From: SAR324 cluster bacterium
Lineage (GTDB): Bacteria > SAR324 > JACQKK01
Assembly: GCA_022574555.1 (NCBI GenBank)
Contig: JACZRV010000006.1
Location: 1-64,000 of the forward strand
DNA length: 64,000 nt
Reading direction: 5' to 3'
Notes under the pieces: model-generated
What the model was told of the DNA's origin: nothing
Seen by the model: only the letters and a program-made list of their open reading frames with translations
Databases searched by the model: none
Program-made: the position numbers and the translations under genes
In this document: piece by piece, positions 45,973 to 53,693 of the stretch
Layout: the number at the start of each line of letters is the position of its first letter
How positions within the stretch are numbered: position 1 is the first letter of the stretch

Positions 45973-47079
45973 TCAATTGGAGATGACGACCCCCCAAGGC
46001 ATGCCCGGGGAAGGGATCTGCTTGATCATTTCCAGCTTCTCGGTGTCGATGACGGAGACGGTGCTGCTCACCCCGTCGCTGGTGTAGACTTTCTTTCCGT
46101 CGCCGGTGATGGCGATACCCCAGACCCGTTTGCCCACCGGAATCGTTTTGATCACCTTCCAGGTCGCCGTATCGATCACCTTCACCGCATTGCCGCCGCC
46201 CAACCCCACGTAGACTCTCTTGCCGTCCGGAGCGACAGCCACGCCGACGGGCTTTTCCTTTGCCTCTTTCAGAGAAATCCGGGCCACTTCCTTCCTTGTG
46301 GCGGTATCGATGACGTGCAGCATGCCGCCCAGTTCGGTGGAGATATAGGCCAGCTTGCTGTCGGGCGAAAACTTGACGACGCGGGGCCGGATGGAGACCA
46401 GGAACGTATCGACGACTTCCAGCGATGCGGCGTCGATTACGTCGATGCTGTGGGTGGACTCGTTGGTGATATAGACCCACTTGCCGTCGGGACTGATGCC
46501 CACGCCCTCCGGCTCGATCCCGACGGGAATCACCTTGATCACCTCGCCGGTGGTGACATCGATCACGGTTGCCGTGGCCGTATCCTCGTTGGAAAGGAAC
46601 AGTCTCTTGCCGTCGGGGTGGATCGCGAACGCCTCCGGATCGCTGCCGCCGGGCATTCGGCCGATGAATCGATAGGTGGCCAGGTCGATCACCTCGATCG
46701 CATCCTCGTTGCTGGTGGCCACGTAGAGGCGGCTGCCATCCGGGCTGATGCCGATGCCTCTCGGCCGCCGGCCGACGTGGAGGGTGGTGACCACCTCGTC
46801 GGTGGCGATATCGATCACGGTGATCGTATCGCTCTTTTCATTGCTCACATAGGCCCGATTTGGGGGACCGCTCCGCCCCGAGGGCGGCAGTGCCGCGCGG
46901 TCGCCTGTGAACTCGGTCGTGACCAGGGCCCGGCCGAGGCCCTCCTCTTCCTCCTCCTCTTCTTCGTCTGCTTGAGCCCAAGCCACGTTCGCGGCGGGAA
47001 GCGATGCGAAGGGAGCACCCACGATGACCATGCAACCAGCCGCGAAGGCCACGATCCATCCAATCGACCATTGATTCAT
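45973..47079 (-). CDS. YVTN-family beta-propeller protein, PQQ-locus associated
   Basis: The 368-residue exported protein has a signal sequence (ending near ANVAWAQ), an acidic stretch of Asp/Glu (about residues 37-46) and seven YVTN-type blades, each with ISPDG-x-W/RVYV and IDxAT signatures. Such propellers often accompany PQQ-dependent alcohol dehydrogenases (PQQ-dependent catabolism-associated propeller proteins) in the periplasm. It is the last gene of the PQQ locus here, 79 bases downstream of the ABC-type binding protein gene. Start at 47079 gives a normal signal sequence. Confidence 0.88.
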   Translation of the reverse strand: MNQWSIGWIVAFAAGCMVIVGAPFASLPAANVAWAQADEEEEEEEEGLGRALVTTEFTGDRAALPPSGRSGPPNRAYVSNEKSDTITVIDIATDEVVTTLHVGRRPRGIGISPDGSRLYVATSNEDAIEVIDLATYRFIGRMPGGSDPEAFAIHPDGKRLFLSNEDTATATVIDVTTGEVIKVIPVGIEPEGVGISPDGKWVYITNESTHSIDVIDAASLEVVDTFLVSIRPRVVKFSPDSKLAYISTELGGMLHVIDTATRKEVARISLKEAKEKPVGVAVAPDGKRVYVGLGGGNAVKVIDTATWKVIKTIPVGKRVWGIAITGDGKKVYTSDGVSSTVSVIDTEKLEMIKQIPSPGMPWGVVISN

Positions 47080-47157
47080 CAAATGCCTCTCCTTGCCTGT
47101 TTTGTTTGATGCCCGTTTAATTTGATCCACAGATTTCGCCGATATGGATGGGAGCGG

Positions 47158-48393
47158 TCACCATGCGCAACCGCTTTCCGTTCTTGATTTGGCGAAGGAA
47201 TCGAGGGGATTTCCCTTCCACCCCTTGAGACCCCGCAAGGGGATACGTCCAACGGGAACCAGGGTGTCCCATCCGTTGCGCCCAGGCTCATCGTTGAATT
47301 CGACGACGTGCATGGGCTGCCGCAATTGGTTGTTCCAGGAACGAAAATTCATGGCGACACCCTTGTAGCCATCAAACTGCACGTGTTCCTGCAGATAGGA
47401 GACCAGCGCCTGCGGAGAGGGCGATTCCACTCTCAGCATGGCCTCGCCGAGGATCTTCACGCCCGCCCAAGCGGCCCAGGCCCGTTCGTCCATGCGCATG
47501 CCGGCGAAATCCACGAAACGGTTGTTGAGTTCGGATGCCCCATAGCGCCGCTGCAGGTGATTCCAGCCAACGCTCCAGTAACCGGCGGCGGCCGGCGAAT
47601 GGCGGTCGAAGCGCGCCATTTCCGGCAGGGCCCCGCCGATAGGGTAGGTCAGCCCCGATCTGTTGTATCCATCCAGCACGAGGGTCTGCTTTTCTCCGGT
47701 GAGAGCGACGAACAGGAAATCGGGTTTCACGGCGTCCACCTGGGCAAACAGCCCTGCCGGTTCATAGGCCTCCGCATCGCCCGCCGGGAGCACGATGGCC
47801 ACCTGGCCCCCGTTGGCCGTCAGGTAATCGCCGGCCGCCTGGGCCAGGCGTTGTTCGGTGCGTGATTTTCCCGCGATGACGGCCCAGCGCTTCCAGCCCT
47901 GGCCGTACACGATCCACTGACCCAGGCTCCTCACCCGCATGGTCAGGCTGGGGCCGATGCTGAACGTATTGCGGCCGCACTTGCTGCCGCGCAGGGAATC
48001 CACGGACGATCCGATGTTGAAAAAGACCACCCCGCGTTCCTCGGCCAGCCGGGCCAAGGCGATGGTCGCGGCACCGCTCACGCTGCCCATCAGGGCCACG
48101 GCCTGCTCCTGGTCCAGCAGCCGTTTGGCTTCGGCCACCACTTCGGTGGATTTCCCACCTTGGGCGAACAGTAGGGAGAAACGCTTGCCCAGATGGGCGG
48201 CTTGCAGGTTGATTTCCTTCACGCCCATGGCGGCACCCGCCCGGTCCTGGGTGCTGAAGCCCGCTTTTTTGGAGAGCAGATAGCCGATACGGATCTCTTC
48301 CGCTGCGCCCTGCCCCCACAACGATGCCGGGCTCGACACCACGAGCAGGAAACCAATCATGAGCAGTCCGACGACGACCCGAAGCGATTTCAT
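47158..48393 (-). CDS. ABC-type branched-chain/amide-like substrate-binding protein, PQQ-associated
   Basis: The 411-residue product has a signal peptide (MKSLRVVVGLLMIGFLLVVSSPASLWG) and a type I periplasmic-binding fold of the Leu/Ile/Val (peripla_BP_6) class: IRIGYLLSKKAGFSTQDRAGAAMGVKEIN, VALMGSVSGAATIALA, RRWAVIAG-like segments. A family of such proteins travels with PQQ-dependent ethanol oxidation genes; the ATPase and permease parts of that system are not in this window. The start at 48393 is preferred over longer frames because of the signal peptide. Confidence 0.85.
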   Translation of the reverse strand: MKSLRVVVGLLMIGFLLVVSSPASLWGQGAAEEIRIGYLLSKKAGFSTQDRAGAAMGVKEINLQAAHLGKRFSLLFAQGGKSTEVVAEAKRLLDQEQAVALMGSVSGAATIALARLAEERGVVFFNIGSSVDSLRGSKCGRNTFSIGPSLTMRVRSLGQWIVYGQGWKRWAVIAGKSRTEQRLAQAAGDYLTANGGQVAIVLPAGDAEAYEPAGLFAQVDAVKPDFLFVALTGEKQTLVLDGYNRSGLTYPIGGALPEMARFDRHSPAAAGYWSVGWNHLQRRYGASELNNRFVDFAGMRMDERAWAAWAGVKILGEAMLRVESPSPQALVSYLQEHVQFDGYKGVAMNFRSWNNQLRQPMHVVEFNDEPGRNGWDTLVPVGRIPLRGLKGWKGNPLDSFAKSRTESGCAW

Positions 48394-48620
48394 CGCACAC
48401 TCCCGACTATCGGATAAGGACTGGCGTGACATACCACTCGCTCCTCCAATGGGTGTAATCACTGGCCACACCTAGAGTCCTGAACGAGATGGTCATAAAT
48501 ATACATGCGGGGGAACTTGGCTGCCTGCTGGGTATACGGGGGGCAACGCCCCCGGAAATATTGTGGAATATTTGCCGGTCACGACACTAGGGGGATAGTT
48601 CGGCTCCCGGCCCGCACCCA

Positions 48621-48911
48621 TCACCCCGTTGCCCGATTACCGGGGCCGGCCACGATCACGCCTTCGTCCCAGACTTCCGGGTCGTCAGACACTTCCAGCA
48701 CCTCGATCTTCCCATCTTCGATCCCTTCCGGGATCTCAGTGCCGTCAGCGCGGAGCGCTGAAAGGTAGAGATACACCGCATCCTCCGCGTTGGCCTTCAG
48801 CTCTTCCGGCGTATCTGCTTCGGTCACGCAGCCGGGCAGCGCGGGGAAGGTGGCGGTATATCCCTGCACATCATCGGGATGGATCACCATTACATAGCGT
48901 AGCTTTCCCAT
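48621..48911 (-). CDS. hicB: HicB-family antitoxin-like protein (orphan)
   Basis: The 96-residue protein has the HicB partial RNase H fold signature (RYVMVIHPDDVQGYTATFPALPGCVTEADTPEELKANAEDAVYLYLSAL). HicB neutralises the mRNase HicA. No hicA-like gene is found on either side: pqqE ends 70 bases away and the binding-protein gene lies beyond. The C-terminus lacks a DNA-binding extension. The start has GAGGGGA upstream. It interrupts the otherwise compact PQQ locus. Confidence 0.85.
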   Translation of the reverse strand: MGKLRYVMVIHPDDVQGYTATFPALPGCVTEADTPEELKANAEDAVYLYLSALRADGTEIPEGIEDGKIEVLEVSDDPEVWDEGVIVAGPGNRATG

Positions 48912-48981
48912 GGTTATCCCCTCATCCGTCAAGGGTCAGCGGACTATTCAGCTTGTTTCATTGGGCGCACGCCATGCGCCC

Positions 48982-50178
48982 CTACGTGGCACTAACGCCA
49001 GCGGGCTCCGTACCGGCTTTGCGCGGCCCGCGGGGGGGCCATGTGCGGTAGATCATCTCCGGCGGCGGGCGGGTGGCGGCACCGCCGTTCGCGGTATCGC
49101 TGTTTGCTGCGACGCTGTTTGCTGCATCGCGAGCTTCCACTATGATTCCGTGGTGGCTGGATAGGTGGCAGGTGGGGTCGGCATTGGCCGCGTCGCCGGT
49201 CAGCATCAGCGCCTGGCAACGGCAACCCCCGTAATCGATCTCCCTGCGGTCGCAGCTCCGGCAGGGCTCGACCATCCAATCGGTACCCCGGAAGCGGTTG
49301 AACGACTCCGAGTGCCGCCAGATGTCGCTCAGGCTCTTGTCCCGCACGTTGTCGAACACCATCCCTGGAATGACCTCGGCGGCGTGGCAGGGCAGTACCT
49401 TGCCCGTCGGACTGATGAGAATCACCTGGCTGCCCCATCCGCCCATGCACGGCTTGGGCAGGTCGGAATAGTAGTCGGGGATGATGAACAGCACCTCCAT
49501 TTTTGGATTGTCCGCTTTGGCCTGCTTGGCCGCGGCGCGGGCCCGCTCCAGTTGCTCAGCACTCGGCAGGAGCGCCTCGCGGTTCTCCAATGCCCAGGCG
49601 TAATATTGCGTGTTGGCCATCTCCAGCCGGTGGGCGCCGATCTCCTTGGCCATGGCCAGGATGTCATCGATGTGGTCCAGGTTGAGCCGGTGCAGCACCA
49701 CGTTGAGGGTGAGCGGCAAATCCAGTTCGTGGCACCAACTGGCGAACGCCATCTTTTTGTCGAAGGAAGGAACACCGGCGATGAAATCGGAATTCTTCGG
49801 ATCGGAGTCCTGCACGCTGAGCTGCGCCGAATCGAGTCCCTGATCTCTCAGGTTCGCCAGCTTATCCTTGGTAAAGACGGTTCCCGCGGTAACCAGCATG
49901 CTGAACAAACCGGCGTCCGCGGCGGCCTTGGTAATCTGCGGCAGATCCCGGCGCGCGCCCGGCTCGCCTCCCGTGAGCCCGACCTGCATGACCCCCAGCG
50001 CGGCGGCCTCGCGAAAGACCCGTGCCCAGTCTTCGGTACTCAACTCATCTCGGAACGTCTCACCATAATTGGTGGGGTTCGAGCAATAGGGACACTGCAG
50101 CGGGCACTTGTAGGTGAGCTCTGCCACCAGATTGTAGGGACGATAATTTTTGAGTTGATTTGTGGGCTTTTCCGTCAT
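48982..50178 (-). CDS. pqqE: PQQ synthesis radical SAM protein PqqE
   Basis: PqqE links Glu and Tyr of the PqqA peptide, the first step of PQQ formation. The 398-residue protein has the radical SAM cluster motif Cys25-x3-Cys29-x2-Cys32 and SPASM cysteines in CMGGWG, CHAAE and CRSCDRREIDYGGCRCQA. The segment after about residue 350 is an Ala/Asn/Thr-rich tail encoded in part by a 15-bp tandem duplication (49098-49127). It follows pqqCD by 17 bases. Confidence 0.96.
   Translation of the reverse strand: MTEKPTNQLKNYRPYNLVAELTYKCPLQCPYCSNPTNYGETFRDELSTEDWARVFREAAALGVMQVGLTGGEPGARRDLPQITKAAADAGLFSMLVTAGTVFTKDKLANLRDQGLDSAQLSVQDSDPKNSDFIAGVPSFDKKMAFASWCHELDLPLTLNVVLHRLNLDHIDDILAMAKEIGAHRLEMANTQYYAWALENREALLPSAEQLERARAAAKQAKADNPKMEVLFIIPDYYSDLPKPCMGGWGSQVILISPTGKVLPCHAAEVIPGMVFDNVRDKSLSDIWRHSESFNRFRGTDWMVEPCRSCDRREIDYGGCRCQALMLTGDAANADPTCHLSSHHGIIVEARDAANSVAANSDTANGGAATRPPPEMIYRTWPPRGPRKAGTEPAGVSAT
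49098..49127 (-). repeat. 15-bp tandem duplication in the pqqE tail
   Basis: CGCTGTTTGCTGCGA and CGCTGTTTGCTGCAT lie back to back, in frame, giving AANSVAANSD in the low-complexity C-terminal tail of PqqE. Confidence 0.85.
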
Positions 50179-50195
50179 CGACTTACTCCATTGAA

Positions 50196-51188
50196 TTACT
50201 CTAGTATGCCTTGTTCTTCGAATTGGTCGATGAAGATCATGGCCGATATTTTGACCTCTCGGGGGTTGGCTGCGGGAAAGTCTGGAATCAAGGTATCAAT
50301 GATCTCGCGCCGGGTGTGCTCGCCGTCACACAACTTGATCACGGGCGCGGCGCTCTCGTTCAGCTTCAGCCCCCGCTCGGGCAGCAGCAAAAACCACGCC
50401 TTATCGATCTCGTCGAAGCGCAACTTGGCTTTTCGCGCCAACTTGGGCTTCCAGTCGCGGCGGCCGGGGCTGAATCCCTCTTCGATCGCAGTGGCCAGAT
50501 CCCACAGCAGACCGCATTTATAGAGCACCGCCTCCCGCGTACGCCGCTGTAAATCGGTTGTGGTGGCATGATCCAAAACGAATTCGAGTCCCCATTTCAC
50601 ATCGGGCGGTGCCTGTTTGAGCCGATTCTTGAAATAAGCGTACCCCTGCTGGTCGACCCAGGGGTAGTGTTCGGGCCAGCTGTCCAGCCGCCCTTTGTGG
50701 ATGTCCTGGGCGAACAGCTCGGTCAACGACGCGGCCACGCAGTCGAACAGGGGATGGATCGTGACAAAATCCACGTAACTGTCGATGGCGGCCTTGGCGT
50801 CGGGGGTCAGCAGCTTCAGGCCGGCTGTCTCTCCGCGGTGCAAACCCACGGCTTCCGCCAGGTCCAGCCACAGTTCGATTCCGCCGCGATCCTTGTCGTG
50901 CCCGTCGTGGTCGGTGATGCGGTGGATCCATTCACGCCGCACCTCCTTATCGTCCGCTTTGGAGAGGATCAGGCCGTCCTTGATGGGAATGCGGGTCTGG
51001 TAGTAGAAGCGGTTGGCGACCCACCCCTGGATCTCCTCCTTGGACAGATCCCCGCGGTACATGCGCCTGTGGAACGGATGCTTGTCGTGGTAATAGTCCG
51101 TGCCGATCTGACGGATGGAAGCCTCGAGCTCAGCGGGCGACATCACGTCGCCGTCCATTGTTTCGGCTGTGGGGGCTTTCTCGGTCAT
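50196..51188 (-). CDS. pqqCD: Fused PqqC-PqqD protein
   Basis: Residues 1 to about 235 are PqqC, the cofactorless oxidase that completes PQQ (HPFHRRMYRGDLSKEEIQGWVANRFYYQTRIPIKDG, ITDHDGHD). Residues about 245-330 are PqqD, the chaperone that delivers PqqA to PqqE (PKLARKAKLRFDEIDKAWFLLLPERGLKLNESAAPVI...). The fusion is known in several alphaproteobacterial and methylotroph lineages. It lies 17 bases ahead of pqqE and 168 bases after pqqB. Confidence 0.95.
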   Translation of the reverse strand: MTEKAPTAETMDGDVMSPAELEASIRQIGTDYYHDKHPFHRRMYRGDLSKEEIQGWVANRFYYQTRIPIKDGLILSKADDKEVRREWIHRITDHDGHDKDRGGIELWLDLAEAVGLHRGETAGLKLLTPDAKAAIDSYVDFVTIHPLFDCVAASLTELFAQDIHKGRLDSWPEHYPWVDQQGYAYFKNRLKQAPPDVKWGLEFVLDHATTTDLQRRTREAVLYKCGLLWDLATAIEEGFSPGRRDWKPKLARKAKLRFDEIDKAWFLLLPERGLKLNESAAPVIKLCDGEHTRREIIDTLIPDFPAANPREVKISAMIFIDQFEEQGILE

Positions 51189-51207
51189 TTTTTGATTCTG
51201 GTCTTTA

Positions 51208-51263
51208 CCGTTTGATCTATCCCGTTTGATCTATGCCGTTTGGTCTATGCCGTTTGGTCTATG
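51208..51263. repeat. 14-bp tandem repeat between pqqB and pqqCD
   Basis: Four perfect or near-perfect copies of CCGTTTG(A/G)TCTAT(C/G), starting at 51208, 51222, 51236 and 51250, with a partial fifth. It lies 20 bases upstream of the pqqCD start (minus strand), so it sits in the leader of pqqCD mRNA. No spacers, so not a CRISPR. Confidence 0.95.
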
Positions 51264-51356
51264 CCGTTAGCAAACACAGGGGGAGATTGTCGGCATGTTA
51301 CCAGGCGATGCTCACGAATGGGTACAAATCCGTCAACGGGATGCGCCCGCCTCGCC

Positions 51357-52271
51357 CTATAATTCCAATGTCATGCCCTCAAAGGAGACCTCCCACCCGG
51401 CCTCGGTCACGTAATTCCGTTCGGGTGAGCCATCGCGCAGCATGGGGTTGGTGTTGTTGATGTGGATGAAGACCTTGCGCAGCTCCGTCTTGTCCTTCAG
51501 CAGAGCCACTGTTCCGTCGTCGCCACCCACGGGCCAGTGACCCATCACGCGTGTGGTGGGGGCATGGGGGATGCCCAGGTCCTGCATCTCGGTATTGGTG
51601 AACGTCGTGCCATCGATGAACAATATGTCGGCCTGGTCGATCTGGCTCAAGATCGCGTCGGTGAAATCCTGGATGCCGGGAATGAATACCAGCACCTTGC
51701 CGCTCTGCATATCCTTGACGTTGAGCCCGATGGTCGCCTCAAGGTGATTTTCATAGGTATCCATCAGGTACAGGGGCACCTTGCACGGCACGGCGAAGGG
51801 CGTGATCTGGATTTGCGTCTCGTCCTTGGGGAAATACGGCGTATCCAGGCCCACCTCGATCCACTCAACCGGTTCCGGTGGACGCTCCAGCAGGCGGAAC
51901 ATCGCGTTGGACTCGAGAACCACTTTGCGGAGCCAGGGTGTGGAGTAGACCGTGTAGGGCTTCGATTCGCGGAGGATCAGCAACCCCAGGATATGGTCAA
52001 TATCGGCGTTGGTGAGCACGATGGAGCGAATGGGCGTATGCCGGATTCCGCTCTTGGGGTGCAGTTGAGGATTTTCGTTGATCTGCTGCCGGATGTCAGG
52101 CCCCACATTCAGCAGGTGCCAGTTCTCGCCGTCACTGCTGATCGCAATAGAAGGCTGGTTGCGGGCCTTGACGCTGGGATCTCCGGCGCGGGAAGCGTGG
52201 CAATTGTCGCAGTTGCAGTTCCACTGTGGCAATCCGCCCCCGGCGGACGATCCGAGTATCAGAATGTGCAT
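51357..52271 (-). CDS. pqqB: PQQ synthesis protein PqqB
   Basis: PqqB is a metallo-beta-lactamase-fold hydroxylase that acts on the Glu-Tyr intermediate. The 304-residue protein has the PqqB start LILGSSAGGGLPQWNCNCDNCHASR, with its Cys-x-Cys-x2-Cys cluster, and LTNADIDHILGLLILRE in place of the classical MBL HxHxDH motif, which is typical of PqqB. It follows pqqA by 230 bases with a strong hairpin between them. Confidence 0.96.
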   Translation of the reverse strand: MHILILGSSAGGGLPQWNCNCDNCHASRAGDPSVKARNQPSIAISSDGENWHLLNVGPDIRQQINENPQLHPKSGIRHTPIRSIVLTNADIDHILGLLILRESKPYTVYSTPWLRKVVLESNAMFRLLERPPEPVEWIEVGLDTPYFPKDETQIQITPFAVPCKVPLYLMDTYENHLEATIGLNVKDMQSGKVLVFIPGIQDFTDAILSQIDQADILFIDGTTFTNTEMQDLGIPHAPTTRVMGHWPVGGDDGTVALLKDKTELRKVFIHINNTNPMLRDGSPERNYVTEAGWEVSFEGMTLEL

Positions 52272-52448
52272 GTTGACTCCGGTACGGTGATGCCGAATTT
52301 CACCGAAACCAGGGCAACACCCAAAACTCTTCGGCGGCTCCGCCCTGGCCCCGAGCGGTCCGGCTACTATCGTTTGGGCTGGCTGGCGTTTAGGCTGACT
52401 GAGAGATTTCGGGCTGGAAAATGTGCCCGGTTAGCGGTTTCGGAAGAG

Positions 52449-52489
52449 CCCCGCCGCACGGTGATTCAAATGGTCACCGTGCGGCGAGG
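52449..52489 (-). terminator. Strong hairpin between pqqA and pqqB, candidate attenuator
   Basis: On the minus strand, 12 bases after the pqqA stop, a 16-pair stem (CCTCGCCGCACGGTGA paired with TCACCGTGCGGCGGGG, one G-T) closes a nine-base loop. No T-run follows. Such an element could stop most transcripts after pqqA or protect the pqqA message, giving the excess of PqqA peptide known from other PQQ producers. Confidence 0.65.
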
Positions 52490-52501
52490 TCCAATCAACA
52501 A

Positions 52502-52567
52502 TTACTCGGCGCAGTACAGCGTCACTTCAAAGTTCATGTTGATTTCTTCATATCCAGGTTTGAACAT
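52502..52567 (-). CDS. pqqA: PQQ precursor peptide PqqA
   Basis: A 21-residue peptide starting MFKPGYEEIN and containing the essential FEVTLY motif, where the Glu and Tyr become the PQQ skeleton. CAGGAG lies seven bases upstream of the ATG (52565-52567). It is the first gene of the PQQ cluster and too short for ordinary gene callers, which may miss it. The motif and position upstream of pqqB make it certain enough. Confidence 0.95.
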   Translation of the reverse strand: MFKPGYEEINMNFEVTLYCAE

Positions 52568-53177
52568 AATACGCTCCTGTTTAAGAGGGTGATAGGTTAA
52601 CTGAACATCTATACCGGCGGAAGCCGACGGCCCGGTCTTCCTGGCCATTCAAGTCTCCACCGTTTCGCCACCCGTAAATCCGGATGTCGAACCGAAGTCT
52701 ACCGGTGTCCCGCACCGGTTTCCGGATTCCTTCAACCGTTCTGCAGAAAGGCCGATCGGCCGGATACGACCGACATCCTTCCAAGTCCCTAGTATCAAAA
52801 GCCATGCCATGGGCTCGGTTTCACGATAAGCAAATGATATAACACACGATAATTCGTTTTCGCGGATGATGCCGATTGGCGTTGAATGAGCGGTTTCCGC
52901 TCGATATTTGGCTGGTGATGAGCGGAAATCGCTCTATAATTTGCGCCGCGATTTCAATATCCAAACCGTACCGCCAGTGACCCGCGACGATACTGGGTCA
53001 CGTTCAAACCCCATTGGCGGATCGATCGCCCATCGTATCGGCGTCGCAGCCGGTTGACAGAGCGTGGCCATTCGGTTACGCCTGCAATCTTTTTGTATCG
53101 TGCTTTTTGTATCTTGCTTTATGCATCGGGCCCTCGTGAGCGATCACGTGGGGTGCGGGTCACTCCGAGCGGGTAAA
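52568..53177. other. Divergent control region between pqqA and the second TRAP locus
   Basis: This 610-base region separates pqqA (minus) from dctQ (plus). It contains two GAGCG...CGCTC inverted repeats (52888-52902 and 52920-52934) and, nearer dctQ, a 14-bp tandem duplication of CTTTTTGTATCGTG (53089-53127). No gene is supported, although the frame upstream of dctQ is open for 38 codons. Confidence 0.65.
52888..52934. promoter_or_regulatory. Pair of inverted repeats, candidate operators
   Basis: GAGCGG-TTT-CCGCTC (52888-52902) and GAGCG-GAAAT-CGCTC (52920-52934) share the same outer half-sites and are set 32 bases apart, about three helical turns. Both are preceded by AT and followed by (G/T)ATA. 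A dimeric regulator could bind both and control pqqA and/or the TRAP genes. Confidence 0.5.
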
Positions 53178-53693
53178 ATGTACGCCAGAAGACTGCTCCG
53201 TTGGATCGACACCATCAACCTGCACATCGGCCAGAGCGTGGCATGGCTGACCCTGGCCATGGTTCTCGTCACCGTGGGCGACGTGATCATGCGCTACCTG
53301 TTCAATACGGGAGCCGTCTTCATTCAGGAATTGGAATGGCACCTGTTCGGGTTCCTATTCCTGCTTGCAGCCGGATACACGCTGCTCATCGACGGCCACG
53401 TGCGGGTGGACATCTTCTACGCCCGGCTGCCTGAACGCAGCAAGGCATGGGTCGATCTGATCTGCACCCTGGTTTTCCTGCTGCCGGTCTGTGCCATTAT
53501 CATCTGGTCCTCGCAAAAATTTCTGATCAATTCGTGGCGTTTCGGGGAAGGCTCCCCCGACCCTGGCGGGCTCCCCGCCCGATACATCATCAAATCGATG
53601 ATTCCCCTGGGATTCATGCTCCTGGCCCTGCAGGGCATCGCCGAAGTCATCCGCAACGCCTTGAAGATTTTCGCTCCCGAGGAGCAGGAATGA
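53178..53693 (+). CDS. dctQ: TRAP transporter small permease (DctQ), second locus
   Basis: The 171-residue four-helix protein has the same family segments as the first DctQ of this window (FIQELEWHLFGFLFLLAAGYT, HVRVDIFYARL, PGGLPARYIIKS). The ATG at 53178 gives a normal N-terminus (MYARRLLRWIDTIN). Its stop overlaps the dctM start by ATGA. It starts a two-gene transcript. Confidence 0.92.
   Translation: MYARRLLRWIDTINLHIGQSVAWLTLAMVLVTVGDVIMRYLFNTGAVFIQELEWHLFGFLFLLAAGYTLLIDGHVRVDIFYARLPERSKAWVDLICTLVFLLPVCAIIIWSSQKFLINSWRFGEGSPDPGGLPARYIIKSMIPLGFMLLALQGIAEVIRNALKIFAPEEQE

Noticed and set aside
51208-51263. Possible CRISPR array
   Set aside because: The repeats are 14 bp, directly adjacent and without spacers, and no cas gene is near.
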